From: Polaromonas sp.
GTDB lineage: Bacteria > Pseudomonadota > Gammaproteobacteria > Burkholderiales > Burkholderiaceae_C
Length of the DNA stretch: 64,000 nt
Direction: 5' to 3'
Assembly: GCF_012927485.1 (NCBI RefSeq)
Contig: NZ_JABBPC010000024.1
Coordinates: 35,271 to 99,270, forward strand
The notes beneath the pieces were generated by a model. It saw only the letters and a list, made by a program, of their open reading frames with translations. It searched no databases and was not told where the DNA came from. Positions 18,339 through 26,411 of the stretch are shown here, one piece after another. Positions within the stretch are counted from its first letter, which is position 1. Every line of letters begins with the position of its first letter. Both the position numbers and the translations under genes were made by a program.

Positions 18339-19600
18339 GCAGACTCCATTGATAGGGCTACCGGGCGAATGCCGCCTAGCAACCATTGCATTAATTCTTG
18401 CACCGTTCGAATTTGATCGCCAAATGGGAGACGGCCGGCACCGCGGAAAAAGAGGCCTTTGCGCGTGTCGCCGTCAAAGGCATGGCCCAGCTGCTGATCG
18501 ATGCAGAACTGGCCCATGCTGGCCTCGCCATCACGCAAACCACAGTGCGCCAGGCAATCGAACGACATGTTGCACTTGGCTTTGACGTGCGCCACCGCTT
18601 TGAGCTTGGCCTCCAGGCGGAGATATTTATCCAGCCAGGGCGTACGCACCGCGCGCGCGGGCAAGCCGGCTACGCTAACAAACTCCACGATGTCTTCCGG
18701 CTTTGCTTCGGCCAGCACCCGTTTGAATGAGGCGTCTGCATCGCACTCCTGCGTGACGGCAAAAGCCGTGCCCAATTGGACCGCCGAGGCACCCAGCGCC
18801 TGCAGCCGCAGGATGTCTTCCCGAGAGCTGATACCGCCAGCGGCTATCAGTGGAATCTCACGCTCGATGCCCGCGCTTTTAAAAAACGCCAGCACCTGCG
18901 GGATGACGACCTCAAAGTCGAAGCGGGTGTCCTGCAGATCCGCCACTTTGGCGGCACCCAGGTGGCCTCCCGCCAGACGTGGATGCTCAATCACGATGGC
19001 ATCAGGCAGGCGACCTCTTTTTTCCCACCTGCGGACGAGTAATTGCACGCCTCGGGCGTCAGACAAAATAGGAATCAGTGCCGTGCCGGGGTGCTCGCGC
19101 GCCAGCTCAGGCAGATCAAGCGGCAGGCCAGCGCCCACCACCAACGCATCGGCACCACTGACGAGTGCCTGGCGCACCAAGGCGCCGTAGGCGCTTAGTG
19201 CCTTCATCACGTTGACGGCAATCAGCCCCCGACCTTGCGCGAGTTTGCGGGCGCGGCGAATTTCCCGATCCAGCGCTTCGAGGTTGGCCGCGTCGATCAG
19301 TTGGGCGGCCTCTGGTTCTTTGTTTAAGTGGCCAGTTTGGGCCATCAGGTCCGGATGCAAACGCCGCAGGTCGACGGAAGAAACCGTGCCCATGCCCCCC
19401 GTACAGGCCACGGCACCCGCCAGACCGCCCGCAGACACACCCAAGCCCATCCCGCCCTGCACAACGGGAATCAGCTCCTTGCCACCGAGCTGCAAGGGCC
19501 GCAGGCCTGAATCGCGGGAAAGTGCCTGTAATGTGGCGACTGCCGCTGCCGGGCCAACACCCGCCATCACGGCCGGGTCGGTCCGAAAAGATTTATCCAT
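18335..19600 (-). CDS. nitronate monooxygenase-like flavin oxidoreductase (2-nitropropane dioxygenase family)
   Basis: A 421-aa TIM-barrel FMN protein. Landmarks are IPVVQGGMGLGVSAGGLAGAV at the N-terminus, HPRLAGGHLG, IPLIAAGGISSREDILRLQALGASAVQLGTAF (phosphate-binding loop), and a C-terminal extension rich in cysteine (CNMSFDCLAHCGLRDG, ...QFCID) that could bind a metal or cluster. The substrate is uncertain: nitronates, or an NAD(P)H:quinone/flavin role. It is the first gene of the operon with nrdJ and nnrS, with an overlapping stop/start. I see no cobalamin riboswitch upstream. Confidence 0.82.
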   Translation of the reverse strand: MDKSFRTDPAVMAGVGPAAAVATLQALSRDSGLRPLQLGGKELIPVVQGGMGLGVSAGGLAGAVACTGGMGTVSSVDLRRLHPDLMAQTGHLNKEPEAAQLIDAANLEALDREIRRARKLAQGRGLIAVNVMKALSAYGALVRQALVSGADALVVGAGLPLDLPELAREHPGTALIPILSDARGVQLLVRRWEKRGRLPDAIVIEHPRLAGGHLGAAKVADLQDTRFDFEVVIPQVLAFFKSAGIEREIPLIAAGGISSREDILRLQALGASAVQLGTAFAVTQECDADASFKRVLAEAKPEDIVEFVSVAGLPARAVRTPWLDKYLRLEAKLKAVAHVKAKCNMSFDCLAHCGLRDGEASMGQFCIDQQLGHAFDGDTRKGLFFRGAGRLPFGDQIRTVQELMQWLLGGIRPVALSMESA

Positions 19601-20084
19601 CGTTTTCCATGTAAGGTTGGTAAAAGTGCCACGATTAGATGCTATCCAAGCGGGCGCAAAGTGTCCTTGTTGTGCATCAAGAATATAGATTTTTTCGGCG
19701 TTGACAGCATAGTGTCGCCCATAAAATAGGGGCTTTCAGCCTTCGGCCTCGTGCCGGATTGCGGGATAGTCCATTGGCGGCCCTAGTGGTAACGCCCCCT
19801 GATCGGTGTTTGATCGGAGCGCGCCTCAGGACTTGGCGAAGCGGGCAAAACCCCTCGCACGGAAGTTGCAATGGAAGGTAATGGACTTGAAGTGCTGTAA
19901 ATGCAACCAGCTGCGGGTAACCCGAATGTAGACCCCAACCCCGCGCCCATTACCAGACCAATCTAAATTCCGTAAGTCTTGGGGCGAGGAATTAGCTGAT
20001 GATACCGTCAAGATTTGTTACTGGCTTTAAATCGCCAGTTAACGGGCGATTCAAAGCGACAAATTTGGCTGATGGCGTGCACCT
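19601..20084. other. intergenic region upstream of the flavin oxidoreductase operon
   Basis: About 480 bases without a gene I can support. It should contain the promoter of the minus-strand operon below it. A minus-strand open frame at 19826–20011 has no recognised similarity, and I leave it unannotated. Beyond 20085 the decayed effector/immunity copy begins. Confidence 0.4.
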
Positions 20085-20205
20085 CCGTTTCCCGTTTCCA
20101 GGCGGTGTGGCTGATTTTTCGCTTCAGTACCAAAAAATTTCTTGCGGTTGGCTTCACTCATCTTGCCATCGACCATTTGCTTTTAATGAGGTCGAGTAAC
20201 CCCAT
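20085..20205 (-). pseudogene. decayed immunity-gene start (partial copy of the gene at 20510–21580)
   Basis: On the minus strand this begins ATG GGG TTA CTC GAC and continues as the intact immunity gene does (MGLLD, KSKWS). The intact gene then reads GCGGGCAAGATG, whereas this copy reads ATGGCAAGATG. It is one base shorter, which shifts the frame and meets TGA at codon 16. Matching sequence (KKLFWYLKRKASHTAWKRE region) continues in another frame to about 20085 and then stops. It is a broken, truncated relic, not a working immunity gene. Confidence 0.8.
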
Positions 20206-20214
20206 GGCGCGTTC

Positions 20215-20385
20215 CTATTTGCTGCGTTGTTGTCTCGCCGCTTTGATTTGAATCTCGGTCACCCCCAGGCGTTCGGTCACCGAGGCACCGGGAATCGCGG
20301 TCTCACCGTAGCCGATCTTGCCGTTAATGCCTTTCCAGCCGCTTTGCTTGACTTCAATCTCAACGCCATGGGACAGAGTGGCGGT
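20215..20385 (-). pseudogene. orphan C-terminal tip of the T6SS effector (truncated copy)
   Basis: The last ~57 codons repeat the C-terminus of the effector at 21590–23128: GVEIEVKQSGWKGINGKIGY and PGASVTERLGVTEIQ are almost identical, ending in QQRSK. Near the end this copy lacks eight codons present in the intact one. Upstream of about 20385 the similarity stops; the frame is open to an ATG at 20439, but no ordinary start context was recognised. It is followed at the usual spacing by the decayed immunity start. This is the layout expected of a displaced toxin-tip/immunity module. Confidence 0.8.
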
Positions 20386-20509
20386 TGGAGACATGGGCGA
20401 TGCAACCATTGGCCATTTATTCAATGACCTCTTGCACATATGTCCAGGAAACCAGCGACTGATTTCATAAACAAGTGCAGGCCTTCTGCCCTTGTTGCCC
20501 CGGCCTGCC

Positions 20510-21580
20510 TTATTCCACCCACACCCAAGTCACGTCCCGGCCATTGTGTTTCGGCATGCGCTCGCCTTGATGAAGTTCCAGCGTGCCCTGCAGATCGTCC
20601 ATGACCGACCAACGGCCTTCTTTAGGACAAGGCTGGCCGGTAGCGGCAGAAAGCAAATCGTTCACTGGCGCGTCCTGTTGCACCTGGGCGCTGTTGGGCT
20701 CCGGTGGAAAATAGAGGTGTTCTTCAGCAGGAATTTCGCTGTCGAGGTAGCGGGTGTCTTCCCAGATGAGTTTCCAGGTGACGCGCTTGTTGTCGCCAGA
20801 CAAATCCCGACCGAACGGTGCGGGCACGTCTTGCAGCAGGTAGTTCATGCAACCATCTTTGACTTGCGGCTCGTAGATGCCAAAGACGGGGGTGTTCTGG
20901 CCGGTCGGAATCAAGATTTCGCTGTCGGCTACGGGGACTTCAGGTAGAGGGTCAGGGTACTGGATGTAAGACGCCAATTTATGCGGGGTAACAAAGAAAG
21001 CCGGATCAAATTCCTTGGGATACAGCTCATTATTGAGAATGCACTCCATGCTTTCGCCCCAAAAATATGGGGCTGACGTGTCGGCCATCATCGGTTGCAG
21101 GACGCCCGCCGTATCGCGAGCTGCCAGAGAATATTCCTTTATCGCCGCTGTCATTTCCTCAACGTACTTGCCGTCAGGAAAATGATCACCTTGCTGACCA
21201 TGATTCACCAGTTCCGTGTACCAATGTCCTGAAATGGTCGAGGCATCGTCCATCAGCCCGCGCTCGTTGTACAGCCAGACCGAGCGGTCACCCTGCTTGA
21301 GCTGGGCCAGTGCTTTTTCATAGAGAACTTGGCATTTCAGGATTTCAGGATAGAGCTCCTCCCAATTCATATCCTCATATGAGTAGGGGCCAGCTTTTGC
21401 AATCGGCTCTTCTCGCACCTGTTTTTCAAACACGCCAGCAAAGCTATCAAACGCATCGGCCTCTCGTTTCCAGGCGGTGTGGCTGGCTTTGCGCTTCAAG
21501 TACCAGAACAATTTCTTGCGGTCGCCTTCGGTCATCTTGCCCGCCGACCATTTGCTTTTAAAGATGTCGAGTAATCCCAT
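20510..21580 (-). CDS. putative immunity protein (Imm71/Imm72-like) of the T6SS effector
   Basis: A 356-aa soluble protein with no signal peptide, consistent with a cytoplasmic antidote. It contains the tryptophan-rich segments typical, as I recall them, of the Imm71/Imm72 families: KLFWYLKRKASHTAWKRE near the N-terminus, SVWLYNERGLMDDAS followed by GHWYTELVNHGQ in the middle, and TGQPCPKEGRWSV near the C-terminus. It starts 9 bases after the effector stop, the classic effector–immunity spacing. The family assignment is from memory of motifs. The role follows from position and from the duplicated remnant next door. Confidence 0.7.
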   Translation of the reverse strand: MGLLDIFKSKWSAGKMTEGDRKKLFWYLKRKASHTAWKREADAFDSFAGVFEKQVREEPIAKAGPYSYEDMNWEELYPEILKCQVLYEKALAQLKQGDRSVWLYNERGLMDDASTISGHWYTELVNHGQQGDHFPDGKYVEEMTAAIKEYSLAARDTAGVLQPMMADTSAPYFWGESMECILNNELYPKEFDPAFFVTPHKLASYIQYPDPLPEVPVADSEILIPTGQNTPVFGIYEPQVKDGCMNYLLQDVPAPFGRDLSGDNKRVTWKLIWEDTRYLDSEIPAEEHLYFPPEPNSAQVQQDAPVNDLLSAATGQPCPKEGRWSVMDDLQGTLELHQGERMPKHNGRDVTWVWVE

Positions 21581-21589
21581 GGCGTGTTC

Positions 21590-23128
21590 CTATTTGCTGC
21601 GTTGTTGTTTGGCTGCACCTTGCAAGGTCTGTGTGACCGCTTTGGTTTGAATCTCGGTCACCCCCAGGCGTTCGGTCACCGAGGCACCGGGAATCACGAT
21701 CTCACCGTAGCCGATCTTGCCGTTGATGCCTTTCCAGCCGCTTTGCTTGACTTCAATTTCAACCCCATTGGAGAGGGTGGCTTTGCCGCCGCCTTTTTTA
21801 AAAAGGCGGGTTGATTCGGCCATGATTTCTTTCTCGAACAAAGCCTCGATCGCCGCCTGCTTGCCGCCGCCTTTTAAAAACTGGCCTGCAATGTCTTTAC
21901 TAAATTGCTCAGACACGGTGCTGGTGCAAGCGGGGACTTTATGGCCGGGCGGGATATGCACCACGGCCAGCCAGCCGTTGCGGTTGAACTCATCGAGCAC
22001 TGCGTATTTTTGCCGCCATTCTTCGGCCGTTCTGGGTGCCGTTCCGCGCCCCCACCAAAAGCCAATAGCTTTTGATTCGCCGACCTTCACACCATGGGTC
22101 ACCCCCTTTAACCCGAAAGCCCGAAACAAGGTCTCGCCTGAAAGCATTTCATTCTTGATCGGGCCAGAGGCGGCTGCGATGTGTGGGTAGTAGAGCTTCT
22201 GGGGATCGGCACGGTTCAAAAGGTCCGGAAACCCTGCTTCACGCTGATAAACTTTTTTGATGGCGCTTTTGTCAAGCGTGCTTGACACATTCTGTGCATA
22301 CTCCCCCGCATGCTTAAGCTTCTTGGTCGCGCCGCTTTCAACCAGTCGGGCTTCTTCGGCATAGCTCACCGTCTTTTGCCCGGTTTGCGCCAGCAGGGTC
22401 CGGGTCTTGTCGACGGGGGGCACGCCGCCTGCATGCACCGCCTTTTTCAGATACTCCAGCCGGTCGTGCAGGTCTTTGAGCGCCTGGGGAATCATCTCGC
22501 CGGCCAGCGTCTTGATCTGCTTGAACCCCTGCACCAACTGCTCGGCGCGTGCGATCAGACTTTGCGGCAAGACGCTTCTAAAACGCAGCACATAACTGTT
22601 AAGGACGAAAATAACCGTGTCGCAAAAGCCTCTGAATTTGGCGAGAATTTCGCTCTGATATTTCAGAACGTCCAGCGACTTGAACCAGGCCTCGGCATTT
22701 TTGTGACCGATGCGGTTGAGGAACGCAATGGTTTCATCGGCTATTTTGGCCACGGCCACACTGTCCTTCGCGGCCTCTTCAGTCACGCGCAGCGCGATAC
22801 GGCCGACACCCTTGATGACGCCGCCGAGCACCGGAATAAGCGCAAAGATGAAGATCACCAACAGCACCCATTCCATGGTGTGGGTGCGCTTTTCGGGATG
22901 GGTCGCCAAACCGGTGCTGACGGCAATCAAGTCGCGTGCGGCGGTGGCATCACCGACCAGAGGAATCATGCCGATGACGGCATCGGTCATGATTTGCCCC
23001 ATGGTCAGTTTTTCATTGAAGGCGCCTTGTGCGGTGCCCCAAATCCATTGACCGACCTCTGTCGCCATGAGACTGAATTCTTTGGCTGACAAGCCTCCAG
23101 GCGCGCTGGCTGTCGCGGCGCCGCTCAT
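21590..23128 (-). CDS. putative T6SS effector (polymorphic toxin, C-terminal domain unrecognised)
   Basis: A 512-aa protein whose ATG overlaps the vgrG stop by 4 bases. Residues ~25–75 (GQWIWGTAQGAFNEKLTMGQ, then MIPLVGDATAARDLI) and a hydrophobic segment at ~85–105 (WVLLVIFIFALIPVLGGVI) form an N-terminal region I have seen in other Burkholderiales T6SS toxins. Residues ~115–290 are helical. The C-terminal ~190 residues should be the toxin; I do not recognise the domain. LFRAFG (Arg336), CTSTVSEQ (401–408) and later acidic residues are in the order of an ADP-ribosyltransferase R–S–E core, but this is weak. The immunity gene follows. Confidence 0.7.
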   Translation of the reverse strand: MSGAATASAPGGLSAKEFSLMATEVGQWIWGTAQGAFNEKLTMGQIMTDAVIGMIPLVGDATAARDLIAVSTGLATHPEKRTHTMEWVLLVIFIFALIPVLGGVIKGVGRIALRVTEEAAKDSVAVAKIADETIAFLNRIGHKNAEAWFKSLDVLKYQSEILAKFRGFCDTVIFVLNSYVLRFRSVLPQSLIARAEQLVQGFKQIKTLAGEMIPQALKDLHDRLEYLKKAVHAGGVPPVDKTRTLLAQTGQKTVSYAEEARLVESGATKKLKHAGEYAQNVSSTLDKSAIKKVYQREAGFPDLLNRADPQKLYYPHIAAASGPIKNEMLSGETLFRAFGLKGVTHGVKVGESKAIGFWWGRGTAPRTAEEWRQKYAVLDEFNRNGWLAVVHIPPGHKVPACTSTVSEQFSKDIAGQFLKGGGKQAAIEALFEKEIMAESTRLFKKGGGKATLSNGVEIEVKQSGWKGINGKIGYGEIVIPGASVTERLGVTEIQTKAVTQTLQGAAKQQRSK

Positions 23129-26100
23129 GCGCCTGCTCCGGTGGCTGGCGCCGCATACTTATCCATGAGCGTGTCCATGTCACTTTTGCCGGGCGCGGGT
23201 TTGTAGCCGGGCATGGGACTGGCGTCTTTGCGCTCATAGCTGCCGGGCATGGCGCCGAAACGCACTTGCGCAGCACCGGCTGGCACAGCATCCAAGGCGG
23301 CACGTCCCGCGCCATCGAGCACACCTTTTCGGGTACTGCCATCCAGGAACGTCGCTACAAAGGGGGCGCCCGCAAGAGCTTCCCTGTCGTGATAGAGGCG
23401 TTCGATCACGAGCTGGTTGGGGGCCAGTTTTGCACTGGGAAAATTGGGCGGAACAATGCTGCTGCTCATTCCCGAAACAAAACTCTTCATCGACCCCAGG
23501 AGCTTCACCATCCCCGGCGCGTGCACCTCAATGTTGCCGCCCGCCATCTTGATATACGCCCCCTGCGCGGTCAGCAGCACGTGCTCTTTCGCCTGAATGC
23601 TGACGGCCTCGGTCGTGCTGGCGATGGTGACGGCCTTGTCGGCGGTGATTTGCGTCTTGCTGCTCTGGCTCTGACTGCTCACCTTGCCGCTGGCCGCATG
23701 CAGCCGGATGCCGGTCTCTGTATTGGGCTTGTGCGGGGCGCTGGCCTTGCCGTAGGTAAAAAGGCTGATGCCGCCCTTCACACTCTGCCCGGCATGGCCC
23801 TGCGCCAAGAGATTGATGTCCTGAGCGGCACTCAGGCTACTGGTTTGTCCGGCGTTCAGGCTGGCGCTTTGCGGGGTCAGCAAGGCGATGCCGGCCGGCG
23901 CGCTCAGCACCAGCACCGGCTCGCTGTAGGCGGTGCTGGTGCTGGTGCTGGTGTTGCCGCCCTGATCACTGGCCTGGGCCTGAATGACTTCAAGGTTGTG
24001 CTGCAGCTGCGCAATCGCGGGCAGGTCTTTGGGTTTGGCCTCGCTGCCTTGCAGCACCGGCAGCATCGCTTTATGGGCTTGCGCGGTCTGACTCAGACTG
24101 CTCAAGAGCTCGTGCGCGCTTTGCAATTGCTCTTGCGCCTCTTTGCTGTCGAGCTGGGCGCTGGCCGCGCCGCTGTCGTTGCCGCGTCTAGCATCGGCAC
24201 TGAGCAGCAGCCCGGCGCCGGCGCGCACGGCTCCGCTGTGCTGGGTCTTGAGCTCCAGACCAAAGCCGGTGGGCGCAAGGCGCTGGTTGTCGCTTTGCTG
24301 GCGCAGGGCGCCCAGGTTCAATTCACTGGCGCCGCTGTGGCTCTCGGGTGCGCTGTGGGTGTGCAGACCGAGCCGGCTTTGCCCGGGGGTGTCGTCAAAG
24401 ACGAGCTGGTTGTAGCCGCCAGCGCCGCTCTGGCTGGCGCTCAAAGCCTGGGTCTTGATGCCCGACAGTACGGCGTTGTGGGCGTGGCCGGGCAAAGCGC
24501 CGCCCGCCCCTTGAGCGGCCTGGTCGCCGGGAAACCACATCGGGGCATTGCCGGTGGCGTTGGCGGCTCCGGCAGCGACCTGGTTGCTCTGGGCGTTGTC
24601 CTGGCCGCGTCCGTTGTAGAGCGCCCCCATCACCACCGGGCGGTCGATGTCGCCGTCCAGAAAGGTGACCAGCACCTCTTGTCCTATGCGCGGCAGGGCG
24701 ACCGCGCCCCAGTTGGCGCCGGCAATCGGTGCCAGGGCGGTGGCCACCCGCACCCAGGTTCCGGTGGTGCCGCTGGTCCCGCTAGTGCCGCTGGCGCCGC
24801 TGGTGGCGCCGGGTGCATCGGCTGCGGGGGCGCCGCTGTGACCTTCGGGGGCGGGATGGGCCAGGCGGCTTTGGCTGTTGGTCCCGCGCTGCCAGGCAAA
24901 CTGCACTTTGATGCGGTGGTCGCGCTCGGTGCTGAGCGCCTGGCCCGGCACGCCAATCACCAGGGCGGTCTGGCTGCCGGGTGCCGTGGGCTTGGGGTGA
25001 ATCAGCTGGCCGCAGCCGTCCGCCAGGGCGGCGCGGTAGGGCTCGGCCAGGGGCAGCACGGCCAGGGCGTTGCGGTAGAAGAGGTCTTGCTGTCCGTTCG
25101 GGCTGCGCTGGCTATTTAATTCATACCTGTTCAGGCACGTGTCCAGGGGGCTGGCGGCTGACTTGGGCAGGAAGGAGGCCTGGGTCTTGAGCTCGGCGCT
25201 GAGGTTATTGTGGGCGTGGTGAATGACGCGCAGCACGATGAAACTGTCGCGTTGACTGTTGCTGCCGTCGTGGCTGGCATGCTCACTGAGCGTGAAGGTG
25301 CTGCCTGGGCAGAAGGCGCGTACGCTGCCGGCGGCGCTGACGGTGTGGCCGGACACGCTCAGGGCTTGCAGGTGGTTGAGCGCCAGGCGCTGGCCCTGGG
25401 CGGCGTTCTCGTAGGCGTAGGCGCCGGGGGTGTCCTGGCTGATGAGGGCCGGGGTATTGGCGACCGCGGGGGCATGTTCGCTTACCGGGCGGGTGCTCAG
25501 GGTGCGGTAGTCCCAGCTGGCGATCTCTACGGCGTGGGTGTGCCACTGCGCTTGCGGGCACCAGCGGTCAATGGTGTCGTCTTCGATGGTGCTGCGGCTT
25601 TGGCTGAAGCGCACGCTTGAGCGGGCGTTGGGCTGGAAGGCGGCGTTGTGGTCGGCGATCACCAGGGTGTGGGCGCCCCGGCTGGCGCTATGGGGGTCGC
25701 CGCTGTGTTCAAACCAGTAAAACAGGCCTTCTTCGGCCAGCAGGCGCTCGATAAAGGCCAAATCGCTTTCCTGGTATTGGGTGGTAAGGCTGCGTTGGGG
25801 GTAGACGCTGGCGTCCAGAATATCCAGGCGCCAGGCGGGGACGAGTTTGCCGTTGCCCTGGTAGCTGCTTTGGTAGTCGCTGAAGATGGCTTGCACGATG
25901 TCGAGCACGCTCATGTCCTGGAACACGGCGCTGTCGCGCCCGACGCCCAGAAAGCGCAGCCAGGGTTCGATGGTCAGGCGGTAGCGGGCCATGCCGCCAA
26001 TGCCGCCATTGCCGCCATTGGCCCCATTGGCACCGACGCAGCTCACTGCGGTGACGTGGCCGTGAAAGGCACGTAGCACGCTGCGGCTCTGATCGGTCAT

Positions 26101-26361
26101 CAGCTCCAGCAGCACGCTCTGGCCGATGAGGGTTTTAAGCGCCAGATGGGCGTCCAGGCTGAGGCAGTCGAGCTGGAGTTTGAAGCCGGTAATGCTGGCT
26201 TCCTGACCGCTCAGGCATTCGATGCCTTTGAGGGTTTCGGCCAACAAGACATCGGGGCCCAAGGGGGTGTGCAGGCGCAGTAGCCGGTCGGTCTGCTTCC
26301 AGCCGGCCATGAGCGCGGTGAGGGCAGCAGGGGACAGATCAGAGGTTGCGGTTGGGTACAT
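23125..26361 (-). CDS. vgrG: T6SS spike protein VgrG (TssI) with C-terminal transthyretin-like extension
   Basis: A 1078-aa puncturing-device protein. The gp27-like base (residues ~1–430) contains YQESDLAFIERLLAEEGLFYWF. The gp5-like OB region (~480–610) contains RIKVQFAWQRGTNSQSRL and GQEVLVTFLDGDIDRPVVMG. A DUF2345-type beta-helix stem follows (~760–960). The last ~100 residues (LYHDREALAGAPFVATFLDG...AVPAGAAQVRFG) resemble a transthyretin/carboxypeptidase-regulatory domain used to carry effectors. Low-complexity inserts occur: Gly/Thr/Ser between ~515 and 535, and a GANG-type repeat near 113–124. The gene is GC-richer than the T6SS core genes upstream. It overlaps the effector gene by 4 bases. 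Confidence 0.93.
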   Translation of the reverse strand: MYPTATSDLSPAALTALMAGWKQTDRLLRLHTPLGPDVLLAETLKGIECLSGQEASITGFKLQLDCLSLDAHLALKTLIGQSVLLELMTDQSRSVLRAFHGHVTAVSCVGANGANGGNGGIGGMARYRLTIEPWLRFLGVGRDSAVFQDMSVLDIVQAIFSDYQSSYQGNGKLVPAWRLDILDASVYPQRSLTTQYQESDLAFIERLLAEEGLFYWFEHSGDPHSASRGAHTLVIADHNAAFQPNARSSVRFSQSRSTIEDDTIDRWCPQAQWHTHAVEIASWDYRTLSTRPVSEHAPAVANTPALISQDTPGAYAYENAAQGQRLALNHLQALSVSGHTVSAAGSVRAFCPGSTFTLSEHASHDGSNSQRDSFIVLRVIHHAHNNLSAELKTQASFLPKSAASPLDTCLNRYELNSQRSPNGQQDLFYRNALAVLPLAEPYRAALADGCGQLIHPKPTAPGSQTALVIGVPGQALSTERDHRIKVQFAWQRGTNSQSRLAHPAPEGHSGAPAADAPGATSGASGTSGTSGTTGTWVRVATALAPIAGANWGAVALPRIGQEVLVTFLDGDIDRPVVMGALYNGRGQDNAQSNQVAAGAANATGNAPMWFPGDQAAQGAGGALPGHAHNAVLSGIKTQALSASQSGAGGYNQLVFDDTPGQSRLGLHTHSAPESHSGASELNLGALRQQSDNQRLAPTGFGLELKTQHSGAVRAGAGLLLSADARRGNDSGAASAQLDSKEAQEQLQSAHELLSSLSQTAQAHKAMLPVLQGSEAKPKDLPAIAQLQHNLEVIQAQASDQGGNTSTSTSTAYSEPVLVLSAPAGIALLTPQSASLNAGQTSSLSAAQDINLLAQGHAGQSVKGGISLFTYGKASAPHKPNTETGIRLHAASGKVSSQSQSSKTQITADKAVTIASTTEAVSIQAKEHVLLTAQGAYIKMAGGNIEVHAPGMVKLLGSMKSFVSGMSSSIVPPNFPSAKLAPNQLVIERLYHDREALAGAPFVATFLDGSTRKGVLDGAGRAALDAVPAGAAQVRFGAMPGSYERKDASPMPGYKPAPGKSDMDTLMDKYAAPATGAGA

Positions 26362-26411
26362 GGGGACAAGCCTCGATGAGATGGTGTGACAGCGTGAATA
26401 ACTGGATGTAT

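Noticed and set aside
19601..19830. Possible cobalamin riboswitch ahead of the operon containing B12-dependent nrdJ
   Set aside because: I looked for the conserved B12-box-like core and found none by eye.
19826..20011. 61-codon minus-strand ORF
   Set aside because: No recognised similarity and no clear ribosome-binding site.
23266..25119. 617-codon open frame opposite vgrG
   Set aside because: Gly/Ala/His-rich shadow of the vgrG codon pattern; no domain.
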